A stretch of 64,000 nucleotides of DNA. Source: Pseudomonas cremoris (GTDB lineage Bacteria; Pseudomonadota; Gammaproteobacteria; Pseudomonadales; Pseudomonadaceae). The translations under genes and the position numbers were made by a program. Shown here in pieces: positions 8,399 to 16,324 of the stretch. The stretch lies in contig NZ_JAAXCY010000002.1 of NCBI RefSeq assembly GCF_014230465.1, positions 496,001-560,000 on the forward strand, written 5' to 3'. Numbering within the stretch: the first letter of the stretch is position 1; each line of letters begins with the position of its first letter. A model generated the notes under the pieces. The model was not told where the DNA came from, did not search any database, and saw nothing but the letters and a program-made list of their open reading frames with translations.

Positions 8399-10420
8399 AT
8401 GAACGCGTTGAAACTGATTGCCCTATTGATCGTCTTCCCTTTATTGCTGGCCGCCACCGGCGCCTGGGAACTACAGCGAATCGACATGGACGCCATGGGC
8501 GTTGCCCACGGCTTGAACCGTGTGCAGCTGTTACTGGCACCCGGCGTGGTTTTCTTCGGGCTGCTGTCGGCCTTGATCGGCGCAGGAGCGCTGGCGTGGA
8601 TCCACCGCGCAGGCAAACGGGCGCAGCAGTCTCAAGTGATGCTGATCAGCGCGTTCCTGGAGGGGCGACAGCTGCTTCCAGGTTGGTTGGTGGGGCATAT
8701 CGTGACGGTCTCGGTGGCGGTCGTGCTGGTTTTGGCCTACGAGTGCCTGGCGCTGTGGAAACAAGGGAGCCTGTCGAGCTTCGAGGTCAAGCTGGCACTG
8801 TTGGCCCTGCTGGGAGAAGCCTTTTGTGTGTACGGCGTATGGCTGTTGCTCAAACGATGCCGCGGCTTGCTGAAAATGTTCGAACCGACGCCACGGCAGA
8901 TGTTCGGCCAGTTGGTACGCCCGGACCAGGCGCCTCAATTGTGGCGTCAGGTAGAGGCATGGGCCGGTCAAATGGGCGCGCTACCGCCCGAGCATATCGT
9001 GGTGAGTTTGTCGCCGGGTTTCCATATCACCGCCTGCGAGACCTGGTTGTATCCAGAAGGGTTGGCCCTGCAGGGACGCACGTTACATCTGCCACTGTGC
9101 TACCTGGCGCTGTTGAGTCGCGAGGAAGTCGGTTCCATCGTCGGGCATGAATTGGCACATTTCGTGGGGGACAAGGCCGAGTACAGCCAGCGCTTTCTGC
9201 CACTGTTCGACGGGGCACGGCGCAACCTGGAAAACCTGGCCGCCAACCTGCAGGAGTGCTCGCCCCTCGAAGCGCGCCTGCTGAAACCTGTGGCGCTGTT
9301 CGGCAATCACTTCCTGGCTCAAATGCACAACGCTGCCCTGGCGCTTGGCCACAATCGCCACTATGAAGCGGACGCAGCGGCCGCGAGCCTGGCAGGCAAC
9401 ACCACACTGGCCTCGGCGCTGCTGCGCATGGCGGTGCTCGGCCCGCAGGTCAAGACGTTGCTGGAGACCTATCTCGACCTGAACAAGCACAACTGGCCAG
9501 CCGTTGAAGACATTGCCTGGCAAGCGATCACCGAGTTGCAGCACCGTGAGTTGAAGCTGTCCAACCACGACCTGATCAACCCCCTGCCCCATCCTACCCA
9601 CCGCTTGCCGGCCACCGGTGAACGGCTCAAGGCACTGGGTGTGCCGGTGCAGGACGTACTGGCCAGCGCAACCCGCAGCACCAGCACACCCGTGGCGAAC
9701 GCGGCGCTGGACGCCTGGTTCAGCGATGCGTTGACACTGTGTCGGCAACTGTCGGTTGAGCGGGTCACTGCGGCGGTCAATCAAGACACGCAATACACCG
9801 AAGAGCTTGAGACGCTCGCCAGCGCCGTCGAAGGCGAGTTCACCTTGCATGAAGGCGCGCGACTCAGAGGCATCGTGATCGTGGCGATCGCGTTGCCGTG
9901 CGCCGCGCTGCTGCTGTTCCTGCTGATGTTGAATGGCTTGGCACCTGGGCGGTTCAGCGAGGATAAAGTCCTGGCGTTCTGGGTTGCTGCCGGGCTCGCA
10001 TGCCTGGGTTTGGTGTGGGGTGCCCGGCTGATCAAACGTTCGCCGCTCACCGCACTGCGCATCACGCCGGATCACCTGTTCTACAACAACTTGGCGCAAC
10101 CGTTACCGATTCGGGACATTGCCAAAGTGGAGGTGGTGGATAGTGCTGGGCTCTACGTGTTTGTGCATCTGGAACCCGATGCACCTTGGCCGGCAGCGCG
10201 TGCCACAGGTTTTGGCGTACCCGGCGTGTGGCGTCAGAAGTGGCATCGCGTACTGACCTTGCGCACCGAGTACCTGTGTATCGACGGGGAGCGTGTTCAC
10301 AGCAGCGACGTGCTGAACCTGCTGGTCGACTACATCAACGCTTCACGAGCCCGCGAGCAATTGCAGCAACAGGCACCACGCGTCCCCGAGGCAGCCACGC
10401 AGCGCGATTTTTCGGTATAA
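8399..10420 (+). CDS. Membrane M48-family metalloprotease with C-terminal PH-like domain
   Basis: A 673-residue protein from ATG 8399 (MNALKLIALLIVFPLLL); an upstream ATG at 8393 would add only two residues. Hydrophobic segments lie near residues 3-20, 43-66, 98-120 and 130-150. The zinc motif is HELAH at residues 250-254, with a likely third ligand in HYEADAA (E323), the M48 pattern. Two further membrane segments (IVIVAIALPCAALLLFLLML; VLAFWVAAGLACLGLVW) precede a C-terminal region (LTALRITPDHLFYNNLAQPLPIRDIAKVEV) that looks like a bacterial PH-like fold. The substrate is unknown. M48 enzymes such as HtpX act in membrane protein quality control, but this one is longer and is not HtpX. A frameshifted copy of its first segment follows. 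Confidence 0.82.
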   Translation: MNALKLIALLIVFPLLLAATGAWELQRIDMDAMGVAHGLNRVQLLLAPGVVFFGLLSALIGAGALAWIHRAGKRAQQSQVMLISAFLEGRQLLPGWLVGHIVTVSVAVVLVLAYECLALWKQGSLSSFEVKLALLALLGEAFCVYGVWLLLKRCRGLLKMFEPTPRQMFGQLVRPDQAPQLWRQVEAWAGQMGALPPEHIVVSLSPGFHITACETWLYPEGLALQGRTLHLPLCYLALLSREEVGSIVGHELAHFVGDKAEYSQRFLPLFDGARRNLENLAANLQECSPLEARLLKPVALFGNHFLAQMHNAALALGHNRHYEADAAAASLAGNTTLASALLRMAVLGPQVKTLLETYLDLNKHNWPAVEDIAWQAITELQHRELKLSNHDLINPLPHPTHRLPATGERLKALGVPVQDVLASATRSTSTPVANAALDAWFSDALTLCRQLSVERVTAAVNQDTQYTEELETLASAVEGEFTLHEGARLRGIVIVAIALPCAALLLFLLMLNGLAPGRFSEDKVLAFWVAAGLACLGLVWGARLIKRSPLTALRITPDHLFYNNLAQPLPIRDIAKVEVVDSAGLYVFVHLEPDAPWPAARATGFGVPGVWRQKWHRVLTLRTEYLCIDGERVHSSDVLNLLVDYINASRAREQLQQQAPRVPEAATQRDFSV

Positions 10421-10450
10421 CCAGGATCATCGCGTTGTGAACGGACTCCC

Positions 10451-10662
10451 ATGAACGCCCTGAAGCTGATCTTACTGCTGGTGATTTTCCCGTTGCTGCT
10501 GGCCACCTTGGGGGGCTGTTCGCGATCAGCCGCCCCTGGCTCGCCCCGGAACGCCTGAAAGGCACACCACTGTCAGCGCTCGGCGCAGCTATGTGCCTGG
10601 GCATTTTTGTGATGGGCTTTCTATGGCTGGGCAGCACCGCGAGGACTGATCCACCGGCATAA
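10451..10662 (+). pseudogene. Frameshifted small membrane protein related to the N-terminus of the M48 protease
   Basis: As written, ATG 10451 opens a 35-codon frame (MNALKLILLLVIFPLLLATLGGCSR...) ending at 10558. Its start matches the N-terminus of the preceding protease (MNALKLIALLIVFPLLLAAT), so it looks like a partial tandem duplication. Adding one G to the six-G run at 10510-10515 would extend the frame to 70 residues (GLFAISRPWLAPERL ... GAAMCLGIFVMGFLWLG), giving a two-span membrane protein ending at TAA 10660-10662, directly at the terminator. It may be a decayed gene, a slippery site, or a sequencing error in a homopolymer. The short frame could also be read as a small lipoprotein-like peptide (LATLGGC). 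Confidence 0.6.
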
Positions 10663-10691
10663 AAAAACCCCGAACCAGTCGGGGTTTTTTA
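10661..10691. terminator. Bidirectional Rho-independent terminator
   Basis: CCCCGA and TCGGGG form a 6-bp stem flanked by A7 on the left and T6 on the right. It serves both the protease region (plus) and the oprD gene (minus), which ends 32 bp to the right. Confidence 0.85.
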
Positions 10692-10722
10692 TCGCCTTGA
10701 ATCAGGCGCTACACACGATCAC

Positions 10723-12045
10723 TTAGAAAACGTTGATCGGGTAGTCGGCGAACAGACGCAGTTCGTTACCACCTACGTTGTAATCGCTGGCGTTGCTGGA
10801 CACACGCAACCACGAGGCACGAGCACGCAGGCTCAGGTCTTTGGCTGGGCCGCTCTGAACGACGTATTTGAACTGGTTGAAGATTTCACGCTCGGTGCCA
10901 TTGCCACGGCCAGAGCCGTCGTCAATGTTGGTACCGCGCACGTAAGCAACGTTGTAGCTCAGGCCAGGCACGCCGAAGGCGCTGAAGTCCAGGCCGTAGC
11001 CTGCTTGCCAGGAGCGCTCGTCCTTGCCGTTGAAGTCAGACCAGTAGGAGTTGGCCAGCAGGATGGTGTTGCCACCGTCGCCGATACCGGTGTCCTTGGT
11101 ATTGTCGCGGTAGCCGCCGTACAGGTAGCCAGTGTCGCCGGTGCTGCGCTGGTGAGCCACGGTAAAGCTGTGCGGGCCGACAGCCCAAGTAGCGCCCAGG
11201 CTCCAGATCTTGTTGTCGCGCGCGTCGCCATCGCCACGCTGCTCGGCAAAGCTGCGATCCAGCTTGGTTTTGTAGCCGTTGAAGTCAAAGGTCAGCGACT
11301 GCTTCTCTGGCAGAGCCAGCACGTAGTTGACGTTGACGTATTGCTTTTTCAGCACGTCCTGCATGTTGGAGGCGTACAGCGCAGCCGACAGGCTTTCGGT
11401 GAATTTGTAGCTACCACCGAGGTAGTCGATGCTCTTCAGGTTGCCGCTGTCGGTGCCTTCGGCACTCTTGCGAGCTTCCTTGGTGAAGTGACCGGCGTCC
11501 AGTTGCAGGCCTTCGATCTCTTTGGAAACGATCGAAGTACCGGTGTAGGTTTCCGACAGCAGACGGGAGTTGTCGTACTGCAGAACCGGCACGGCCGGGA
11601 ACTGGTCACCGTATTTCAGCACAGTGTTGGAAACACGGAATTTGACGGCTGCGCCGCCCTTGGCCAGATCGTCGGCCGCTTCGCCGTTGCGAGTGGAGCC
11701 ATCCGCGCGCGTGGTGCTTGGGCCGGTCTTGAAGAAGTCGATACCACCCGCGCCAGCGCGGCCTCGGCCACCGTCCAGACGGATAGCGTATTGGCCGATC
11801 ACGTCCACACCCACACCAACGGTGCCTTGGGTGAAGCCGGACTCGAACTTGCCGATGAAGCCTTGGCCCCATTCGGCTTTATCTTGCTTGTGGTTCTTGT
11901 AGTCGCGGCTGATGTAAGCGTTACGTGCTGCGATGTTCAGGTGGCTGTCTTCGACGAAACCCTTGGATTGCTCCTGGTCGTTTGCCATTGCGGCCGATGC
12001 GCTCAAAATCCCCAGAGCGATCAGACTCATCCGTTGCTTCAACAT
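10723..12045 (-). CDS. OprD-family outer-membrane porin
   Basis: A 440-residue OprD/Occ porin. The signal peptide MLKQRMSLIALGILSASAAMA is followed by the family opening FVEDSHLNIAARNAYISRDYKN and WGQGFIGKFESGFTQGTVGVGVD. The C-terminus ends in aromatic F (ADYPINVF), as required for barrel assembly. Family members form narrow 18-strand channels for amino acids or small carboxylates; the substrate cannot be told here. The gene is divergent from a siderophore receptor. Its leader contains a promoter-like element and a terminator-like hairpin, described separately. Confidence 0.93.
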   Translation of the reverse strand: MLKQRMSLIALGILSASAAMANDQEQSKGFVEDSHLNIAARNAYISRDYKNHKQDKAEWGQGFIGKFESGFTQGTVGVGVDVIGQYAIRLDGGRGRAGAGGIDFFKTGPSTTRADGSTRNGEAADDLAKGGAAVKFRVSNTVLKYGDQFPAVPVLQYDNSRLLSETYTGTSIVSKEIEGLQLDAGHFTKEARKSAEGTDSGNLKSIDYLGGSYKFTESLSAALYASNMQDVLKKQYVNVNYVLALPEKQSLTFDFNGYKTKLDRSFAEQRGDGDARDNKIWSLGATWAVGPHSFTVAHQRSTGDTGYLYGGYRDNTKDTGIGDGGNTILLANSYWSDFNGKDERSWQAGYGLDFSAFGVPGLSYNVAYVRGTNIDDGSGRGNGTEREIFNQFKYVVQSGPAKDLSLRARASWLRVSSNASDYNVGGNELRLFADYPINVF

Positions 12046-12134
12046 TTTCTTGTATTCCTTATCACTGGTTGAGTACGCGCTGTAACACCAGGCTCCGTGT
12101 TGCTTTTCTGGTGTCGACTTTTTCCGGAAAAAAG

Positions 12135-12169
12135 AAGGCCCGCGGACGACTTAACATGCCGCGGGCCTT
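12135..12169 (-). terminator. Terminator-like hairpin in the porin leader
   Basis: AAGGCCCGCG and CGCGGGCCTT form a perfect 10-bp stem with a 15-base loop. It has A-rich flank on one side and T7 on the other, so it can act in either direction; in the minus direction the flank reads CTTCTTTTTT. It lies about 90 bp upstream of the porin ATG and about 40 bp downstream of the putative promoter. It is therefore either an attenuator in the porin leader or the end of a short separate transcript. Confidence 0.6.
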
Positions 12170-12215
12170 TTTTTATTGGATGAGTCATGGCGGTTAGCCA
12201 CAGGCGTTGGGCGCA

Positions 12216-12245
12216 ATCCTAGTCGCGCGTTGAACTATGTGTCAA
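12216..12245 (-). promoter_or_regulatory. Putative sigma-70 promoter for the OprD-family porin
   Basis: On the minus strand TTGACA (12245-12240) and TAGGAT (12221-12216) are separated by 18 bp. Transcription would start near 12209, ahead of the leader hairpin and about 165 nt before the porin ATG. Confidence 0.5.
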
Positions 12246-12393
12246 TTTCGTGAATCGTCTGTATTTAGGCGAAATAATTCTAAGCAACGGCCTATAGCCT
12301 TTCTGAAAACGACCAAAACCCCTTCCTTACGACCCTTAAAACACATTTCGTAACATATTTCAAAGCCGATACATTTGGGAACTCGTTACGCGC

Positions 12394-12412
12394 GCAAATG
12401 CAAAGCATTACC
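12394..12412 (+). promoter_or_regulatory. Fur-like box upstream of the second siderophore receptor
   Basis: GCAAATGCAAAGCATTACC matches the Fur consensus in 13 of 19 positions (AATG ... CATTA). It ends 44 bp before the receptor ATG, a position suited to iron repression of its promoter. Confidence 0.65.
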
Positions 12413-12456
12413 ATTCACGCGTAATTTCCTCCCTAATAATTCGGATACATTCCCCC

Positions 12457-14523
12457 ATGCCTGCCCCTCGCCTGACGCCCATGACCCTTGGGCTTTCCGT
12501 TCTGCTGTCTGCCGGTTTTGCCTGTGCGGCCACCACCTTGCCCGAGACCTCGATCAGCGCTGAAGCGGACGAAGACGACCCTCGCGTCAAGGAAACCAGC
12601 ACCGCTACCCGCACGGCCACGCCGGTTCGCTACGTGCCCCAGGCGATCGATTCAGTGAAGACCGAAAGCCTGCGTTCCTACGGCACCAATGACCTGGGCC
12701 AGGCCTTGAGCGGCATTCCCAACGTCAGCAGCGGCGCCGACACGCGCTTCGACAGCTTGCGCATCCGGGGTTTCGACGCGAGCAATGACTTCTATCTGGA
12801 CGGCATTCGCGACGACAGCCAGTACGTGCGCGACTTGCACAATATCGAGCGCATCGAAGTGCTCAAGGGGCCGGCCGCTGTGCTCTACGGGCGAGGCGGT
12901 CAGGGAGGGATCGTCAACCGTGTGAGCAAGCTGCCGATGGCGGGGCATAAATCCAGTATCGAGGCCCAAGGCGGCAGCAACGATTTGCGTAGTCTGTACG
13001 CGGACCTGAGCACCGATCCCACCGATAACATCAGCCTGCGCTTGAACATGGGCAACCAGGACAACAACAGCTTTCGCGATGGTGTCAGCGGCAATCGCCA
13101 GCTGTTCGCGCCGTCGATGAGCTGGCAGCTCACGCCGGACCTCAACTGGTTGGTGCAATACGAATACAGTCGTTACAACCGCACGCCCGACCGCGGTATT
13201 CCAGGCGTCAACGGTCGCCCGGCAGATGTAAGCCGCAGCACCACTTACGGCGACAGCCGCGACTACATCGACGACAAGTCCCAGTCCCTGCGCTCCAAGC
13301 TGACCTATGAGCTCAGCGACAACTGGCAACTGCGCCAGACACTGGGTGTGTTCAAGCTCGACAGTGATTTCGACAACACCTACCTGACCGCTTATGTCCC
13401 AGCGACCAACCGCGTCACACGCCAACGCTGGCAGCAGGACTTGACCACCCTCAACCTCTTCAACAACGTCGAGCTGGAAGGCGGTTTCAGTACCTACGGC
13501 CTGGAACATCGCCTGCTCACCGGCCTTGAACTGGGCAATCAGCGTCGTGACCCCAAACTCTATACCGGCACAAACGTGCCAAGCCTGGATCTCAACAAGC
13601 CCAATCGAAACCTCAGTCACACCGGGCGGATGAACGTATGGAGCAACGCCCACACCGAAGTCGAAACCCGTGCGGTTTACGTGCAGGACCAACTGCGCCT
13701 TAACGATCAGTGGCAAGTGCTGGCCGGCCTGCGTTACGACCACTTTGAAGTGGACACCAAGAACAAACTGACCAACGCCCAGCAGGCTGTCGCAAGCCAC
13801 AGCACCAGCCCGCGTTTCGGCCTGGTGTGGACGCCGCTCGAGCATCACTCGTTCTACGCCTCGTGGAGCAAGACGTTTTCCCCGGCGGGGGGCGGCGTGA
13901 TCGGTATCACCCCGAACGCCTCCGGCAGCGTCAACGACCTGAGCCCGGAACTGACCAAGCAGAAGGAAATCGGGGTCAAGAGCGACTGGCTCGACGACCG
14001 CCTGAGCACCACCCTGGCGGTGTACGAACTGGAACTCTACAACCGCCGCACCGCCGACCCGCTGGACCGTACCATCACCCTGCTTAGTGGCTTGCAACGC
14101 TCACGTGGCGTAGAGCTGACCGCCACCGGCAAGATCGTTGGCAACTGGTACGTACGCGGCGGTATCGGCCTGCAAGACGCCACGGTGGTGAAAGACAACA
14201 ACGGCTTTGAAGGCAAGCGCGTCAGCGACGTGGCCAAGCGCAATGGCAGCCTGTTCATTACCTGGAAGCCGGAAATGGGCTGGTACGCCGAAACCGGCTT
14301 GACCCTGGTGGGCGACCGTTACGCCGACAGCCTCAACACCGTGGTGCTGCCGGGTTATGGACGCTGGGATGCGTTGGTCGGCTTGCGCCAGAAGGAATGG
14401 GACGTGCGAGCAGCGCTGAACAACATCGCCGACAAGACCTACTACGCGTCGGCGACCAGCGTGGCGCAGATTCAGCCGGGCGAGCCGCGTAGCCTGGTGG
14501 TAACGGGCACCTACAGTTTCTAA
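12457..14523 (+). CDS. TonB-dependent siderophore receptor (catecholate/Fiu-like, no STN domain)
   Basis: A 688-residue receptor. The signal peptide MPAPRLTPMTLGLSVLLSAGFACA is followed by a possible TonB-box region (LPETSISAEAD). The plug holds VRYVPQAIDSVKTESL, IRGFDASNDFYLDGIRDD and VLKGPAAVLYGRGGQGGIVNRV, patterns typical of Fiu/PiuA-like receptors. The barrel ends VVTGTYSF. No STN domain lies between signal peptide and plug, so unlike the receptor at 4796 it should not drive an ECF sigma factor. A Fur-like box precedes it. The ligand class (catecholate or ferrichrome-like) is inferred from plug style only. Confidence 0.9.
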   Translation: MPAPRLTPMTLGLSVLLSAGFACAATTLPETSISAEADEDDPRVKETSTATRTATPVRYVPQAIDSVKTESLRSYGTNDLGQALSGIPNVSSGADTRFDSLRIRGFDASNDFYLDGIRDDSQYVRDLHNIERIEVLKGPAAVLYGRGGQGGIVNRVSKLPMAGHKSSIEAQGGSNDLRSLYADLSTDPTDNISLRLNMGNQDNNSFRDGVSGNRQLFAPSMSWQLTPDLNWLVQYEYSRYNRTPDRGIPGVNGRPADVSRSTTYGDSRDYIDDKSQSLRSKLTYELSDNWQLRQTLGVFKLDSDFDNTYLTAYVPATNRVTRQRWQQDLTTLNLFNNVELEGGFSTYGLEHRLLTGLELGNQRRDPKLYTGTNVPSLDLNKPNRNLSHTGRMNVWSNAHTEVETRAVYVQDQLRLNDQWQVLAGLRYDHFEVDTKNKLTNAQQAVASHSTSPRFGLVWTPLEHHSFYASWSKTFSPAGGGVIGITPNASGSVNDLSPELTKQKEIGVKSDWLDDRLSTTLAVYELELYNRRTADPLDRTITLLSGLQRSRGVELTATGKIVGNWYVRGGIGLQDATVVKDNNGFEGKRVSDVAKRNGSLFITWKPEMGWYAETGLTLVGDRYADSLNTVVLPGYGRWDALVGLRQKEWDVRAALNNIADKTYYASATSVAQIQPGEPRSLVVTGTYSF

Positions 14524-14542
14524 AGCCGGATACAGTCCAAAT

Positions 14543-14629
14543 GTGGGAGCGGGCTTGCTCGCGAATACGGTGTATCAGTCACTTATTTGGTAAATGACGC
14601 ACCGCATTCGCGAGCAAGCCCGCTCCCAC
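14543..14629. repeat. REPIN, type A
   Basis: Inverted pair of GTGGGAGCGGGCTTGCTCGC arms around a variable centre, 87 bp. It sits 19 bp after the receptor stop and 20 bp before the convergent small gene's stop. Confidence 0.92.
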
Positions 14630-14649
14630 TGTTTTGACCGACGTGTTGT

Positions 14650-14862
14650 TCAGTTATTCAGCACGTCACACAACACACGCACCTCATCCTCACTGAACAA
14701 CCCCACCGGGTAGCGTTCACTCATCATGCTGCGCAGATCGGGCTGCCTGACCTGCCGCGAGCCGTTTTCCTTCAACCAGAGCCCCAGCGCATGGATCGCG
14801 TCGCCGTTGACCCGCAAGGGGTGGAACGTGCGCGTGTATCTCAGGTTGATATCGGCATTCAT
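14650..14862 (-). CDS. Small hypothetical protein
   Basis: A 70-residue protein (MNADINLRYTRTFHPLRVNGDAIHALGLWLKENGSRQVRQ...VCDVLNN). ATG 14862 is chosen over the longer frame from 14904 because AGGAGAG lies at the right distance upstream. It has no signal peptide or membrane span and is mixed alpha/beta by eye. I do not recognise the family. It lies convergent with the receptor gene, with a REPIN in between. Confidence 0.65.
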   Translation of the reverse strand: MNADINLRYTRTFHPLRVNGDAIHALGLWLKENGSRQVRQPDLRSMMSERYPVGLFSEDEVRVLCDVLNN

Positions 14863-15006
14863 TTCAGCGCTCTCTCCTACTGCGTGAGCGGCTAACTTAC
14901 TCAAGGTTTATTACAGAACTGTGCGGTCATCGCCTTGGGTCACTGTTGCAACACCGATACAAGAGCTATGCCAATGTGCCGTGTTTATAGGCATACGGAC
15001 ACAAAA

Positions 15007-15036
15007 AAGCCCGCGACCTTGCAGGGCCGCGGGCTT
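15007..15036 (-). terminator. Rho-independent terminator after aguA
   Basis: AAGCCCGCG pairs with CGCGGGCTT. On the minus strand the stem is followed by T6, so it ends the aguA transcript 61 bp after its stop. Confidence 0.8.
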
Positions 15037-15096
15037 GGCTTGTGCGTTGAAACCGGTCAGTCCCCGGTCACCGCCGTTGTGATGTTACAACTGCAC

Positions 15097-16203
15097 TCAA
15101 TTTTTGTGCGGAGCTGGCTGTTGCTGGGTCAGGCAATGGATATTGCCACCGCCCAGTAACAACTCGCGGCCCGGCACCATCACCACTTCGTGCTGCGGGA
15201 ACAGATTCTGCAGAATCGCCTTGGCCTGGCTGTCCAGCGGATCGTCGAAACTCGGCGCGATAATGCCGCCGTTGACGATCAGGAAGTTCACGTAGGAACC
15301 AGCCAGCCGCACCGTAGGGTTACGTTCCTGGGTGCCGTCCACCGGATCGACACCGGCGCATTCTTCCTCGGTGGCATACAGCGGCCCCGGAATTGGCATT
15401 TTGTGCACTGTGAACGGGCGCCCCTGGGCGTCGGTGCTGCTTTGCAGCACGTCCATGGCAGCGTGGCAACGTGCGTAGTTCGGGTCTTGCGCATCGTCAG
15501 TCCAGGCCAGCAGCACTTCACCCGGACGCACGTAGCAGCAGAAGTTATCCACATGGCCGTCGGTTTCATCGTTGAACAAGCCATCCGGCAACCAGATGAT
15601 CTTATCCACAGCCAGGTTGGCGCTCAGTACCGCCTCAATCTCGGCACGGTCCAGGTGCGGGTTGCGATTGCGGTTCAGCAGGCACTCTTCGGTGGTAATC
15701 AGGGTGCCTTCGCCATCGACGTGGATCGAACCGCCTTCCAGCACAAAACCTTCGGTGCGATAGCGCGGCGCGCGCTCGATTTCAAGGATCTTGCCGCCCA
15801 CCTGGGAATCACGGTTCCAAGGCGCGTACAGGCCGCCGTCAAAGCCGCCCCAGGCGTTGAAGTCCCAGTTCACGCCGCGGACTTCGCCGCTGTTGTTGAT
15901 CACAAACGTCGGGCCGGTGTCCCGTACCCAGGCGTCATCGCTGGACATTTCCACCACGCGAATATTCGGCACATCCAGGCGCGCACGGGCGTTTTCGTAC
16001 TGACCGGCGGAAACCGCAACGGTCACTGGCTCAAACCGCGCAATGGCTTTTGCCACCGCGACGTGCGCCGCCTGCGCCGGCTTACCGCCCAGGCGCCAGT
16101 TGTCCGGGCGCTCGGGCCAGATCATCCAGGTTTGAGTCTGTGGCGCCCATTCGGCAGGCATATGAAAGCCATCGGCGCGGGGTGTGCTGTGCAGGGTGGT
16201 CAT
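15097..16203 (-). CDS. aguA: Agmatine deiminase
   Basis: A 368-residue guanidino-group-modifying enzyme that hydrolyses agmatine to N-carbamoylputrescine and ammonia in the route from arginine to putrescine. The family sequence is clear: [63 protein letters not shown], and the catalytic Cys357 in [12 protein letters not shown]. The length equals that of P. aeruginosa AguA. The usual partner aguB is not next to it. The left neighbour is the kinase/aminotransferase fusion, so a link to amine catabolism is possible but unproven. Confidence 0.95.
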   Translation of the reverse strand: MTTLHSTPRADGFHMPAEWAPQTQTWMIWPERPDNWRLGGKPAQAAHVAVAKAIARFEPVTVAVSAGQYENARARLDVPNIRVVEMSSDDAWVRDTGPTFVINNSGEVRGVNWDFNAWGGFDGGLYAPWNRDSQVGGKILEIERAPRYRTEGFVLEGGSIHVDGEGTLITTEECLLNRNRNPHLDRAEIEAVLSANLAVDKIIWLPDGLFNDETDGHVDNFCCYVRPGEVLLAWTDDAQDPNYARCHAAMDVLQSSTDAQGRPFTVHKMPIPGPLYATEEECAGVDPVDGTQERNPTVRLAGSYVNFLIVNGGIIAPSFDDPLDSQAKAILQNLFPQHEVVMVPGRELLLGGGNIHCLTQQQPAPHKN

Positions 16204-16324
16204 GGCGATCAGGGCTCCGAATAGGGGTGAGGTCGACTTTATAACGGATAAAAATCGGCTTTAAAAGCCACCAAAGATGATAGACAGTAAATATGACAGA
16301 AGATAGCCGATAACAATCGACTAA

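Larger units (their letters stand above)
12046..12456. promoter_or_regulatory. Divergent regulatory region between oprD-type porin and siderophore receptor
   Basis: This 411-bp gap holds the porin promoter and leader hairpin on the minus side and a Fur-like box on the plus side. Each is listed separately. The centre (about 12250-12380) is AT-rich, with no ORF and no repeat that I could define. Confidence 0.6.
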
